A DNA stretch of 64,000 nt from Combretum micranthum (GCA_024138025.1 JAMXBD010002831.1:94904-158903), one strand, 5' to 3'; shown: positions 1 through 11,679, numbered from the stretch's first letter. Made by a program: numbers and translations. The notes: generated by a model not told the origin, from the sequence alone.

Positions 1-169
1 TTATAAACTCAATATTTAGTTACATTAAGATATATCAATATTTAAACATACTAACACAACACATATATCATATACTAGCATAAAGCATATTCATCATGCT
101 TCATGATCATGCATAAATTCATTAACATATTTATAAAATACGATTTGAGAAATTTATGGCTATTTCACA
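1..169 (-). repeat. End of a minus-strand gypsy-superfamily LTR
   Basis: This stretch is the edge of a long LTR lying in minus orientation and running off the left of the window. It ends in TATGGCTATTTCA, and its last ~120 bases are recognisable as the inverted complement of the start of the plus-strand LTR at 2035. It contains no reading frame. The following sequence belongs to a different LTR, so this copy appears to have inserted into it. The target duplication cannot be checked because the other end lies outside the window. Confidence 0.6.
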
Positions 170-2034
170 ATTTGTAGGATGTAATTAAACAACTTGATAT
201 AATTAAATTAGTAATAGATTAAGTTGAAATTTGAGATTTTGGATATCCTTTCAAATTCAAATTCCTAAACTCCTAAACTTTAATCAAAGTTTCAATTCCT
301 TAATTCCAATAAATTTTGAGTTCCTTTGCTTGCCTAAAAATATCAGTTCTTGAGCTTAAGCTTAAGTTAAATATCAATTTGTATAAACCAAATTCTTAAA
401 AAATCCTTATTTCAAGTTATTCATTTCTAAAATAAATATTTTCAAATTATTTCCTAAACACTTTCAAAACTAAGATATTGATATGAAGCTTTAAACCTAA
501 CAATCTTACCTTAAAATATCTTTTATATTTTATCCTTATCCTCTTTTCCGTCTTTTCTTTTCACTTGCCCTTTTTTTTCTCTCCTTTCTCTTCTTTTTCC
601 CATATCTCTCTTTTTCTTCATTCACTTTTCTTCTTCTCTTCAAATTCCTAACTCAAATCTCAAATTAAACAAGATGAAAAGAAAAGAAGTTAGAAAGGAA
701 GATTGAAAGTAAGAATCAAATTTTAGGTAACTTCATCATCCAAGAAAGTGGTAGTAGTAGTTGAAGTTAAGTAGCTTGTGATTGATAAACAATTAAGTTG
801 TTGTTTTTATTGTGTTTTTATTGTTATATATGTTTGCATATGATGGATTGATACTAGATATAAGTATGAATTGAGATAAAGCTTGTAATCTTGTTATATA
901 TGAAGTTATATGCTAAAACATAAGTGAAATAATGCATATTAGAATTAGGATTTTGATGAATTTCAAAGTTGGAACATGTATATAAATGTTATTAATGATG
1001 ATTCTAAGCTTATATGTTGAGTATAGGATGTTAGATGTTGATATATGATGTAAAACAAGTAGTAAAATAAATTAAATTTTCGAAACACAAAATAAAGCAA
1101 AGAGCATGAGGGAAATATGAGACGTTATATATGGTCGTGCTCCTTTTGAAATTTTAAAAAACAAACGAAATTTTAACACAGAAGAAGAAACACAGTTGAA
1201 ACATGATTCAACTTATTCAACATTGCTTCTCTTTGTTTATTTTTATATTTGCATTTCCACGACAACATGGCTGAAACACAACACTCCTTATCTCCTTGTG
1301 TTTCTTTCTGTTTCTTGCATGTATGTAATGTTTTAAGAGAAATACAACAAGAACACGACTCAATATATTCATCGTACTTCTTTTTGACCATGACTTGTTT
1401 TATACCATGTTTCTTATTTGTTTTCAACTTAAAGAGAAATACGACTTGAACACGACACGTTGTATCTCCACATAGCACATTGTATCTCATCGTGTTTCTT
1501 TCTAATCCTTAAATGTTAAATTATCAAGTGAAGCACGATAGGAACACGGCTTGTTATATCACGTCATGCTTCTCAATGGCTTTCAAACTAAGCAAAACAT
1601 GACGGAAACACAACTTGTGTATTTAGTGTGCTTCTTTATATGTTGATACACGGTGTGAAACACGGATTGTGTACCTGCCTGTGTTCTTCATCAAAATTAA
1701 AATAAAATAAAAATGAAATAGATAAATGATAGTTAATATGTTATGTTAGTTAATTCATATAATTAAGAATGATTTAAGTGAATTAATAGATTTAATAACA
1801 AATTAGATTTAAGCATAAAATGAATCTTAAGTATAAAATGAATTTAGTTAATTAATTTAAGTTCAACTTGACTAAATAGACTCTAGTAAACTAAAATGAA
1901 TTAGATTGACTAAGTTTAACTGACTTGAATTAGTAATTGAATTAAATTATTAATTCTAATCAACTTGGCTCAAACTACGTTAATATGGGTTTAATAACTT
2001 GCAATTGATTTAGACGTGTTATGTTATGCTAAAT
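170..2034 (+). repeat. Plus-strand LTR fragment (same superfamily as 25544-29258)
   Basis: The sequence aligns by eye with the first ~2.1 kb of the solo LTR at 25544-29258: the start (GTAATTAAACAACTTGATAT against ATAATTAGACAAGTTGAAAT), a pyrimidine-rich stretch near 540-640, a hairpin array near 1.2-1.7 kb, and the block rich in 'aacttgactaaa / ctaaaatg' near 1.85-1.98 kb. It is interrupted by the solo LTR 2035-5540 and resumes at 5546-5625 ('aatatggagagtatgttgtttcaaa' region, matched near 27596). The rest of this LTR is missing. No protein-coding gene was found. Confidence 0.6.
1198..1686. repeat. Array of seven hairpin modules inside an LTR
   Basis: Seven imperfect inverted repeats of about 30-50 bases occur at 1198-1229, 1273-1304, 1351-1380, 1448-1498, 1530-1572, 1605-1634 and 1657-1686. 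Most start with GAAACAC or GAACACG and end with GTGTTTC, GTGCTTC or similar, so each can fold on itself. Spacing is roughly 52-97 bases. The array lies about 1.1 kb into the LTR, the same place where other LTRs in the window carry unrelated hairpin arrays. Short reading frames across it on both strands are by-products of the repeat. Confidence 0.6.
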
Positions 2035-3039
2035 GAAATAGCCATAATTCCCAAATTCGTATTTTACACATGTGTGTTAATGTTGGTGCATGGTTTTGGA
2101 ACATGATGTATATGATTTGTGTTAGTATGTGGAATATGTGTTGTATTAATGTATTTGAATATTGATATATCTTAGTCTGAATAAATATTGTGTTTATGAA
2201 TTTGTAAGTGTAATAAAGTGTATGAAAATTTGTTTAAAACAAGTTAAATATGCTCAATATATTACCAAATATAGCAGAAAATTTAGACACAAAAACAAGC
2301 CTAAGCACATTAATTTTTTGCCCAAAATCAAGCCTAAACTCGTGCAAATAAAGCCCTCAAGATAGCAGCCCTAAAGTCAACATTAAGATAAGTATAAGCC
2401 TCATTTTTTACCAAAAGTACACTCTCCAAAATAGACCAAAAAGCTATACGAATTTCTCTAGTTTTCTTACACGTTGTCTTCTCTTTTTCCTTCAAAACTT
2501 TACACTCTAAACCCTTAATAAGGTCAAGATCCTAAGCCCAAGTGATATCAGTTCGTTCAATTAATTTTCAGCTAGACATAAAGCTTCTTAAGGTATGTAT
2601 TTGGTTGGTTATATATTTATTAAGTTATTTGAGTTTTCTTGTGAAGTAGGGTTTCATGCCATGAATGGAGTCTAATGAGTTAAGTGTATTAGAGGTGTGT
2701 CGAGTTGCATTTGGTTGGTTATTGAGCTGGTAGTATATGCTAAGTAAGTGATTTGAATGTAGAGATGTTTGGAGTTTGAAATAATAAGTTTTAGGATAGT
2801 TTGGAGAAGTTGAATTGGCTAAATGAAGCGTTGAAACGTGGATTTGGTTTGTTTGATAGATATGGGTGTTTGATGAGTTTGAAGTAAAGAATATGTATGT
2901 TAAAAGATGTTAGAATACATATAGGTTGAAGTTTGATGTTGGAAGTGTGTTTGAAGGAAGTTTGAAAGTGTAAAATTTAGTAAAATTTTGTGTCTTCGAA
3001 ATAGGGGAGGTCTAAATTTTTTTTAAAATCTGTGCTACA

Positions 3040-3310
3040 ATATTCGTCGCCTCAACACTGTTGGCGTAGAGGTTAACACTGTTGGTGTACACAACAACAT
3101 TGCCAGTATTAGGGGAATTCATGGGCGTGGATCAGTCTCATGGATCTCACAGATTTTTTGAATGAACTAGAGTTATAGTTTACACCAGCTAAATGCCGTT
3201 GGCGTAGACCACAACATTGCCGGCGTTTGGGTTAACGCAGCTAGCATTACCAGGCGTAGAAAAATTCGCGCAGACTATACCGCCCTAACATCACTGGCGT
3301 TGAAGGTCGG
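3040..3310. repeat. Hairpin cassette of the 2035-5540 LTR
   Basis: This is a GC-richer block in otherwise AT-rich LTR sequence. It is built from short repeats around CAACACTGTTGGCG, ACAACATTGCC and GTTGGCGTAG that form imperfect hairpins, for example CGCC...GGCG at about 3049-3067. It sits about 1.0 kb from the LTR 5' end, the position of the cassettes in the sibling LTRs. Its sequence is related to the cassette of the LTR at 11695-14645 but not to those at 1198, 19920, 23295 or 26617. No function is known. Confidence 0.5.
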
Positions 3311-3547
3311 CATATCCCCTGCAGTTTTTTCCATTTTTAAAACTTCTTCAAACATCTTCCTATGCTTGATATTTGATCTTTTGATGATTTTATGAGATTG
3401 TATGATATTGTTTGATGAATAAATATTGTGTTATGACCTTATGTGAATATTTATTTGAATTTCATGATCCATTAACCTAGAGCTATATATATACATACAT
3501 GGAATAGAGTTAAGGGTGTTGATATTAGTTGAAATTTCTTGTAACAG

Positions 3548-4301
3548 TGATAAATACTTAGTTAAATACCACTTTTGATTCTTGATCTAATTCAGGTAAT
3601 CAGTAACATGCTTGTTTTCTTTCCTAGGTTAGGCATAACTAAATTACTTTAATTTAAGAAAACTTAAATCTTGTTTGTATTGATTGTCTATTACACTGTT
3701 GAACTTGGTTAGGCGAGCAGCACCTTGCTTAGATTGGAGGCACGGTAGTTAGGCGCTTAGGTTACCTCTGTCTTTATGATAACACTTTCAGAAGTCATAT
3801 GACGGGTAGTTGATAGGGTTATTGATATCGATATAACATTTGTTTATTCTTAAGGAGAAGTAATATGATTTAATTCAATGTTTATGGGAACATTTGAATT
3901 AACTAATATTATGAATTAAGTTAAGTAAAGTTGTGAAATAGCTGAGAACCCTAGAGGAAGCTACTTTTCCGTTTATGGATATTTCATCTAGGAGATATAA
4001 GACCCCGAATAACTTATATCAACCCCCTGGGCTTCGAGATCGTTACTCAGGACCCTCAAATCTCTTTGTTGTTCGGAGTTTGAATACTCTAGTGTTATTT
4101 GACTAATTAAAGATTATCTAATAATCTAATGATTGTTGCATTACATTTTAGCTTAAGAATATGTGACATTACGCTTTGTTTTCGTTATTTGTATACCAAG
4201 CTTTTGGCTCATTATTTCATATTTCAGGTATTGACGAGAGTAATGAATTCTATACCAGTATAGGATACAGAACGAACTTTGAGGATTTCTTAGATGATTG
4301 A
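3548..4301 (+). pseudogene. Conserved two-exon acidic LTR reading frame, decayed copy
   Basis: A mini-exon at 3548-3595 follows an acceptor (TTCTTGTAACAG) and ends at a donor (CAG|GTAATCAGTAAC). A second exon begins after the acceptor ATATTTCAG at 4227 and reads I-D-E-S-N-E-F-Y-T-S-I-GYRTNFEDFLDD, then a stop at 4299-4301. The second exon matches the acidic frame of six other LTRs in the window. The first exon has two in-frame stops here, so this copy cannot make the full peptide. Its function is unknown. It lies ~500 bases from the LTR 3' end once Cassandra is discounted. Confidence 0.5.
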
Positions 4302-4790
4302 GAGGATTAGAGATGACCATGACCTTAATGGATCTTTTGTAATAGTGTAGTTTTGGAATACCTATGTACATATATTATAGCTTTGTTTATCTTTTATATC
4401 TTTTGTAATTGGCTTGTTAATAAGCCTATGTTTGTAATATCTTAGTACGTGTATATATATATATATAAGTGAATATTGTTCTATGTCTTAGAGGTAATAA
4501 TATGTGAGTGTTTTAAGTAAATATGAAGTTTTCTTTTATAAAGTTTAAGTTATGTTTTAAAAGAAGTTCTATTAGTTAATAGTATTAAAAAAATTTTCTT
4601 ATAGGAGATATAGGTAAAAAAAATCCAAACTGATCCTAGTAATCAACTTTACATATAATACTGTAGGTTATATGTGGTTGGGAATTTAGATTCACCTATT
4701 TTAAATATAGGGGTGAGTCTGCGTCTGTAATACCTCTCAAATATAAATGGTAGAATTTTAATAACAAAAGCGCCTTTTTGATGTAATGGC

Positions 4791-4875
4791 TTGGAGTTTG
4801 TCAGAACTCCACAGTTAAGTGTGCTCTGAGCAAAGCAATCCCAGGATGGGTTACCTCTTAGGAAGCACTGGCACT
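4791..4875 (+). other. 5S-rRNA-derived domain in Cassandra 5' LTR
   Basis: The stretch follows plant 5S rRNA: CAGAACTCC, AGTTAAGTGTGCT (compare the 5S internal promoter box AGTTAAGCGTGCT), CAGGATGGGT and TAGGAAGCACTGG. In Cassandra this segment supplies an RNA polymerase III type internal promoter within the LTR. It is not a functional 5S gene because both ends of 5S rRNA are missing and several positions are changed. Confidence 0.8.
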
Positions 4876-5230
4876 TAAAGGAAAAAACCGTGTGATGTGT
4901 GGCCAAATGTAGACAATACCTCGGTGAGTAAAGTTCCAAGTCGTTACATAGAACCTTTGGTGTCCTAGTTGTGTCTGAGAGTGCGCTGGGATGGCTAGTA
5001 TACTTGGCATCACAATCCCTGCCCAGGGTAGCTTGAGGGCTTAGGGCGCCCCCTTCGTTGTGGTGGAGCCTGGGGTGGCAAGTCGTGACAAATGGTATAA
5101 GAGCAGTGGTTATGAATCTGTGTAACGAAACTGATGGGAACGTCAGTTTTATAAGTGGAAAAGTATGTAATACTCCTCAAATATAGATGGTGGAATTCTA
5201 ATCACAGAGGCACCTTTTTGGTGTAATGGC

Positions 5231-5315
5231 TTGGAGTTTGTTAGAATTCCAAAGTTAAACGTGCTCTGGGCAGAGCAATCATAGGATGGGTGATCCCTTG
5301 GGAAGCGCTGGCACC
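5231..5315 (+). other. 5S-rRNA-derived domain in Cassandra 3' LTR
   Basis: This is the second copy of the 5S-like segment, with AGTTAAACGTGCTCTGGGC, AGGATGGGTGATCCC and TTGGGAAGCGCTGG. It is slightly closer to 5S rRNA over the GGGTGA...CTTGGGAAG part than the 5' LTR copy, which shows independent decay of the two LTRs. Confidence 0.8.
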
Positions 5316-5625
5316 AAAAGGACAAAACCGTGCGGCGTATGGCTAAAGCGAGCAATTCCTTGGTGGATAGAGTTTCGAGTCGTTACACAGTGGCTCTGGT
5401 ATCCTGGTTATGCTTGAGGGTGCGCTGGGAGGACCAGTGTACCTGGCATCACGATTTCTGCTTGGGGTAGCTTGAGGGCCTAGGGGTACTTCTTCCGTTG
5501 CGGTGAAGCTTGGGTGGCAGGTCTTGACAGGATCCTTACACTAAACCATGATTAATATGGAGAGTATGTTGTTTCAAATACTTTTCTTTTCTTTTAGGAA
5601 AATGAGTATTTTTGGAAGTCAACTT

Positions 5626-8600
5626 TGATAATCATGCGCATCTCGGGTATGGACTACCATGCCCAGATTTGGGTCAAGGCGTGCCCAGCTACCACGCATA
5701 ATACTTATCATTATATGTTAAGGCTATTTTAATCTATAGTTTATTGTAATCATTGATAAACAAATTTTAGATTCAGAAATCGTTAATTAGATTCAAAAAC
5801 AACTGGACAAGTGCAACGGAAAAATAAATTTCTCAAAATGATTTCCAAACAGGCTACTTCCATGAGTAGATCATCATTGATTTATAAATAAATATCATTC
5901 CATCAGGTATCTTAAAATACACAGTATCTAGTATTTCAAAATACGACCATGGGCTTATCATTAGGCTTTTATCAAAGTATAATTCTGATAATGAAATTTA
6001 ATTATTTAGAATGAAGATGATTATCTAGCGATTTGAGCTACTCCACTCATCGAGTGGCCCCTCAAAATTCGTGCCATACCCAGTGCAACCATAAGTATCA
6101 TCATCAAAGTCAATAACATCTAAAAAAGATATGAATGAGTTGAACCTCAATACAACAGCAATACAACCGCACACACCTATTCTAAATGCAATATAACAAT
6201 CAACAATTTATATCTTTAAATTAAAAATGTGGTAAAACAATAATGGAGCAATCACACTCCAGCAACACGCTAGGAGCCTAGGGGTCCCGAATAACAGCAA
6301 CTTCTCAAGGGGTTAATATAGACAACCCGAATACATATGCCTTCTATCTTTATAAGTAAAAGCCTCGTCTATGGGTCGTAACCACTACGCATCTCTATCC
6401 ATAATAGTCCATTGTGATTAAGTAGAGTAACAGAGCCCATACGGTAAACTGCTTAATACAACTTCTCTCCAATATGAATAGACGTTATCATGCTACCATT
6501 CCACATATCAACTACTTGTTGAGCTGCCCATGATAGCTTAATTACCTAACTACCATGTTGGCACTGCATAGCAAGGTTATCACCCCTCGGACCACGTCTC
6601 AAAAAGAGCCATGCACAAACAATAAATAATTATTAAGGCCATATTTAAGTATTAATTAATTTAGAATATCTATCCTAGCAAGCAATACACAAGTCACTGT
6701 GTACCTGGTATAAAATTTGTACTATGAACAAATAGAAGATAGATAGAAGGTACTTCAGAAAGTGAAGCATCAAAGCATGTAAATATCTGCTTAGGACATT
6801 AGTCCATATAAGCATTTAAATCAATTATCAACTTATATCAACTTATATTAAATACTCATTTTGCTAGCAAATATACATTTGAAACAACATACTCCTCTTA
6901 TTATTCATAGTATATCATATTACAATTATATTATATCTAAGCCAATTTCAAGTTAATAAAGTCTTATAAGAGTTCGCTAGTTAGATTAATAGTTAAGTAT
7001 AAATTGTTAGTCTCTAAAGAATTTACTAAGCCAATATTAGTTAATAAATCTATATTAAGTTAATGCCAAGTTGGATAGAATCAATAAATCAAGTTCATTT
7101 TACATCCATCTTAGTCTACTAAACTCATTTTATTATAATTAGGTCCTCAAAATAGTATTATAAATAACATATCCTATGCTAAACCTAATAAACTTTTATT
7201 AAGTAAAATAACTCATTTAAAATATAATCATTCTGTTTATATCATGTATAATCTATTTTTATCTCTAAATCTGCTAAGGAATCTAAACTAGTTTCTTATT
7301 ATGTTTATATTATCTTATAATACCATATTTATAACTATTTTATTAAATAAATTTCTAAAATCAAAATAATTAAAAATTCATCTTAAAATTCATATTTTAA
7401 TGTGAATACACATTATTTACATTTATTTGATTAGATTCAATTTACCATAAACTTTAATATTTCATTTCTTATAGAAAACTAATGCGCATCCTAATTTAAT
7501 AAATTAGTTCACCATCTTAAACACAAATTCTTAAGCTTAAATTTTTATATAAACTACCTAACACATTTTTTTATATGTTAATAAGTTCATTTGACCTAAA
7601 CTAATTAGTTAATTAGGGTTTTAAATTTAATTAACATAAAACTATCCATAATAGGGGATTAATATTGACGATCAATTGATTCACTCAAATTTGACCATGA
7701 AGTAGGCCGGTTCTTTACACCAAATTAAAGTAGACTTATTATGCTTTCAAACTATTATTGTCTCACCAAAAAAGAAGAAGAAAAAGTAACCGATTCAACG
7801 CTATATATTCATGTCACCACTGCTAGCAAAAATACTATTTTGCCTTATTTTGTTATTTTGCAATTTAATTTTTAAAAAATAATAAATGTACTTCAAAAAT
7901 CACAAAAAAATTTAGTTTATATATATACATGCTAAAATATCGTTTTTTATAAACTTCATCAAAAAATAAATTCGTTTACTATTTTATTTAAATTTTATAA
8001 CTCAAACTGTCCAGATTACCTATATATGCATACAAATTGATTTTCCAGCATGTTTAAATCATCTAAAGCATGTTTATTTTATGTTGCTTTATCTAGTTCA
8101 TACTTAGATTTATATTTTACAACTCAAATCATAAATGATAGCTCTAATCAACTTTATTAACATAATTTTTCTTAAATTCCAGCATATTAACGCAAACATA
8201 CATACTTATATATTTACGACATAATTTATATTTAATATATACTATATTTATTTGATGATTTTATTTCAATAAAACACATCAATTCAACACATACATATTT
8301 TAGCATACTTATATACATACAATATATTTCACATACTTTAATTTCTAACATATTTACGTTTACATTTACATACACATATTTTGGTTTCTATGCATATATG
8401 TACATATATTGATAAAAATTTAAATCTTTGTTTATTTTTAGTAATTTACATGAATTCAAATGTCATTAACATAATTAAACAAATTAATTATAATTACTTA
8501 CTTGAATTTGCAAAATCAACCAAATAATCTTCGTTACTATTACTACCACCAATCAAGAGTTGATGAAGCTTCTTCAAGCTTATTTTCCTAACATCAACAT

Positions 8601-9020
8601 TGTCTTAAATCTTCAATTTAACCTAGGATTTTAATTGAAATAAATGTTAGATTATTCGGTATAAACGAGGAGATTAAGAAATATAAATTTAGATAATACT
8701 TTACCTTTTGTATGCTTGGTTTATGGAGGGATTTATGTGCATTTTTTGAGAGATTTTTTAGTGTTTTGAGAGAGAATTTTAAGAGATAGGGTCGCTGAAA
8801 ATGGACAAAGGGAATAGGGTTTTCTAAGGCTCCTATTTATGATGTTTTATGTCTTTTAATTTTTATTAGGGTTAAGGGCATTTTGGTCATTTTACCTGAA
8901 TGGAGTAGGGGTATTTTAGTCCTTTCATAAGCGTAGAAATCTTTAGACTTAGAAGATATTTTCTTGTGCTCACATTGTATAGAATTCTATAGGTTTTAAG
9001 AGCATTTTAGTCTTTTCACA
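5626..9020 (-). repeat. Minus-strand LTR-like region of a second LTR family
   Basis: On the minus strand this region runs from about 9020 (TGAAAAGACTAAAATGC) to about 5626. Its end (5640-5705, inverted) resembles the ends of the LTR fragments at 15010 and 35656, with a 'caaggc-tgcccagctac-cataatac' block. It shares the superfamily landmarks: the splice-acceptor and acidic exon at 6025-6119, a donor at 6704, and the GTAACAGCAACTTCTCAAGG-like block near 6290. No hairpin cassette was seen near 7.6-8.0 kb. Boundaries are approximate and no target duplication was found. The rest is AT-rich and non-coding. Confidence 0.5.
6025..6119 (-). pseudogene. Conserved acidic LTR exon, copy at 6.1 kb
   Basis: On the minus strand the exon follows the acceptor ATCTTTTTTAG and reads V-I-D-F-D-D-D-T-Y-G-C-T-GYGTNFEGPLDEW, then six more residues and a stop. 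A donor, CAG|GTACACAGTGAC, lies upstream at 6704, giving an intron of about 585 bases. The reading frame just before the donor (...I-V-H-S-T-N-F-I-P) stays open in the matching phase for at least ten codons. The exon starts ~493 bases from the LTR 3' end. Its product and role are unknown. Confidence 0.5.
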
Positions 9021-9056
9021 AGTGTAGAATTCTACACTTATGAAATGACTAAAATA
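9000..9056. repeat. Near-perfect palindrome at the gypsy/LTR junction
   Basis: About 26-base arms meet at GTGTAGAATTCTACAC (9024-9039). The left arm includes CATTTTAGTCTTTTCACAA and the right arm TTATGAAATGACTAAAATAC. It lies exactly where the gypsy RT frame stops matching its family, so it marks a rearrangement or insertion junction. A further partial copy (TATTTTAGTCCTTTCATAAG) is at about 8911. Confidence 0.7.
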
Positions 9057-11138
9057 CACTTAATCCATATAGCTTCTCCTCTCTTAATCCTTGCAACAAC
9101 AGTTTCAGATGTTTTTTATGCTCAACTTTAGTTCTAGAATATATCAAGCTATCATCTATAAACATGATCACAAGCTGATCAAGATAATCCATGAATATTC
9201 TATTCATCAGGTTCATAAATGCAGCAGGGACATTGGTTAATCCAAACGACATAATCAAGAATTCATAATGACCATATCTCGTACAGAAAGCAGTTTTTGG
9301 AATATCTTGTGGCTTGATCTTCAATTTATGATATCCGGACTTTAAGTCAATTTTCGAAAACATCGCTGCTCCTCTCAACTAATCAAAAAGATCATCAATC
9401 CTTGGCAAAGGGTACTTGTTTTTAATTGTCACTTGATTCAATTCCCATTAATCAATGCACATTCTTAAACTTCCATCCTTCTTTTTCACAAAAAGCACAG
9501 GAACACCCCAAGGAGAAATACTTGGACGAATGAATCCCATTTTCCCTAATTCTTCTAACTGATTCTTCAACTCTTTTAATTCTATTGGAGCCATTCTGTA
9601 TGAAGGTTTAAATATCGAGCTTGTTCCTGATACAATATTGATTCCAAATTCTATTTCCCGATCTGGTGGCAAATGAGGTAAATCTTCTAGAAACACATCA
9701 ACAAACTCTTGTACTACTGGCACCATATCAACTATAAGATCTTCACTATTCATTATCTTCCCCACATTCTTCTCCCACAACTCAATAAAAATACATATTC
9801 TTGGGTTTTTCTCTCACCAAAACATGTGATACTCTCCCATTCTCCAAATCAAAACTCACTTCAGCTTTATTACAATCTATTGTGGCTTTATACAAGTTTA
9901 ACTAGTTCATTCCCATAATAGCATCAAAATCAGTTAAAGGTAAAACTAACATATCAATTGGCATGCTCACACTAGAAATCATAATATCAACATTTCGACA
10001 AACACATGGTTCTCTAGAGTGTACACCAAGAGGAGTATTAATACTCATAATCCTATCTTGTAACACTTTAGAACATAAGCCACACTCATTCACAAAGGTT
10101 TCAGCCAAGCATGCATGAGTTGCACCAGTATCAATCAATGCATATTGAGGACAATTAGCAATCTGTGTGGTACCTACTAGTGTATCAATTGAAGGAGCTC
10201 TCTCACTTTGTTGTAAGGCGAAGACTCTAGCAGTTGTCATTCCTTTTTCAAAATTCGGACCTTCATTTCTAGGATTCTCTTTGCAATTCAATACAAGATG
10301 TCCTCTCTGTCTACAATAAGCATAGAAGATAGGCTGTAGCTTTGGTTCTTTACACTCAGAAGCTCAATGACCTACTTTTCCACATATAAAGCATGTTCCT
10401 GCAACCCATTTACACTGAGCCACGTCGTGAGGTCCAAAACATCTGGTACACCTCTTTTTAAACTAAGTAAAAGGCTTAGAAGTCTTTACCATCAGTCCAG
10501 GACTTAGTTTCCTTCCCAAAAATGGCCGCTTGCCTTTGCTTATACTATCATACCTGGATATAGAGTATATGAGGAGGTTTATCTCTTTCCCAGAAAAGTA
10601 TCTCTTCTCTCCCTTTGAGCCTTATTATCATATGCAATTTATTCCATTAGCTTTGCCTTAACCACAGCTTTTGATAGTGTTGTCAATTGAAATTTCTTGA
10701 CCTCACTACTTAATTTCATGTTCAATCCATCTTGAAACTTTTGAACTTTCATTCTTTCATCGTTGTAACCCGCTCCTACAAATCTAAGCATCTACAAAAC
10801 TCCGCATAATATTCATCTATTGTTTTTCTTCCTTGCCTCAAGCTTAGCCAACTAGAAATCATTTGTTCCTTCCCAGTTGATGGAATATACTTCAAGAAGA
10901 AAGCATCTTTAAATGTATTCTAGGGGATTGGCCTTGCACAACCTTCATTGTTCAACATCCAGCAATTATATGCATCCCGCTTCATCATATACGCTGCTAA
11001 ATCAACTTTTCTACCATCCAGTACTTGAAAGGCGGCAAAAGCTTTCTCAAGCTCAATGATCCATCTTTCCGCTGTAGTTGGATCCAGGATAGTACCATCG
11101 AAATCGGGTATTAAATTGATAAAGTCATGTAACTTCAA
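9049..11138 (-). pseudogene. Gypsy Gag-protease-RT polyprotein remnant
   Basis: Gag at 11138 downward reads ...FDGTILDPTTAERWIIELE, a plant gypsy Gag core. Two zinc-knuckle-like motifs (CFICGKVGH...C and CRQRGH...C) lie at about 10400-10280. The aspartic protease active site ALIDTGATHAC lies in 9902-10291. The RT start ([16 protein letters not shown] ... [12 protein letters not shown]) is at 9780-9448 and continues in the same frame with [11 protein letters not shown] and the catalytic FIDDSLIYS at 9378-9049. At least two stop codons fall inside RT (after RMCID and after DDLFD), others interrupt Gag and the knuckles, and RT ends early. No function is possible. Confidence 0.85.
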
Positions 11139-11679
11139 TTGATCATGTCAGTCTTCCACTTGTAAATTATTCCCTTGTCTCACCTCATGTGGATTATATT
11201 GTTGCATAAATTATTGCTGTTGTTGATACATCATGGCCTGATACTACTGAACCATTGCAAACATATCACGAAATAGGTTAGACATAGTATTTGTATCTCC
11301 TGTGGGCATATGGGGCATAGGGGGATACGGAGGCATTTGAGGTTGTCATGGATCTTGAGTAGTGGAAGCCGAAGCCGGTGATGGAGTCGAAGTAGTAACT
11401 AGAATAGTTGCTGATGTAGATGCTGGAATAATAGACCGAGGGAGAGAAGGTGGCATACTCTCCCTGTCTGTGGCCTATTTGGTAATTCTTCTTGACCTAT
11501 CTATCTTTAAACAAACACACAATATACATGACATATGATAAACATGCAACGTAAAAAATAACTTTAATTCAATTAATAAGAAAGCAACATTCAAACAAAA
11601 CATACAATCCAAATAAATCCTAAACTCACCGCATCTAAGGTCAAGTCTTCCTATTTTAAACAAACAATTACATAAACAT

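Larger units (their letters stand above)
4726..5529 (+). mobile_element. Cassandra TRIM retrotransposon, complete
   Basis: This is a miniature LTR retrotransposon with a 5' LTR at 4726-5090 (365 bp), a primer-binding site from 5093 (TGGTATAAGAGCAG, complementary to tRNA-iMet with a change or two), about 75 bp of internal DNA, a short purine tract (GTGGAAAAG) and a 3' LTR at 5166-5529 (364 bp). Both LTRs start TGTAATAC and end TTGACA or GTGACA. Both carry a 5S-rRNA-like segment, the hallmark of Cassandra. It encodes no protein, so it must have moved using enzymes of other elements. Flanking bases GCGTC and GGATC suggest a mutated target duplication. The two LTRs have diverged visibly, so the insertion is old. 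Confidence 0.9.
2035..5540 (+). mobile_element. Solo LTR of a gypsy-type retrotransposon, with nested Cassandra
   Basis: The LTR starts TGAAATAGCC and ends GGATCCTTACA. It is flanked by the same 5 bases, CTAAA, at 2030-2034 and 5541-5545, which is the expected target-site duplication. No internal domain is present, so this is a solo LTR left by LTR-LTR recombination. Removing the Cassandra insert (4726-5529) leaves about 2.70 kb, close to the 2.76 and 2.78 kb solo LTRs at 21714 and 18566. The LTR carries a hairpin cassette near 3040-3310 and a decayed two-exon acidic frame at 3548-4301. It is inserted in another LTR (170-5625). Confidence 0.8.

Noticed and set aside
1198..1686. CRISPR-like array
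   Set aside because: Repeats are imperfect hairpins without constant repeat and variable spacer structure, and the DNA is plant nuclear with no cas genes.
4791..5315. Functional 5S rRNA genes
   Set aside because: Both copies lack the 5' and 3' ends of 5S rRNA, carry substitutions, and lie inside Cassandra LTRs with a primer site between them.
4649..5355. Two minus-strand frames of 96 and 68 codons with similar protein sequence
   Set aside because: They are the antisense of the two Cassandra LTRs, including the 5S-like domain. Their similarity to each other comes from the LTR repeat, not from a gene family.
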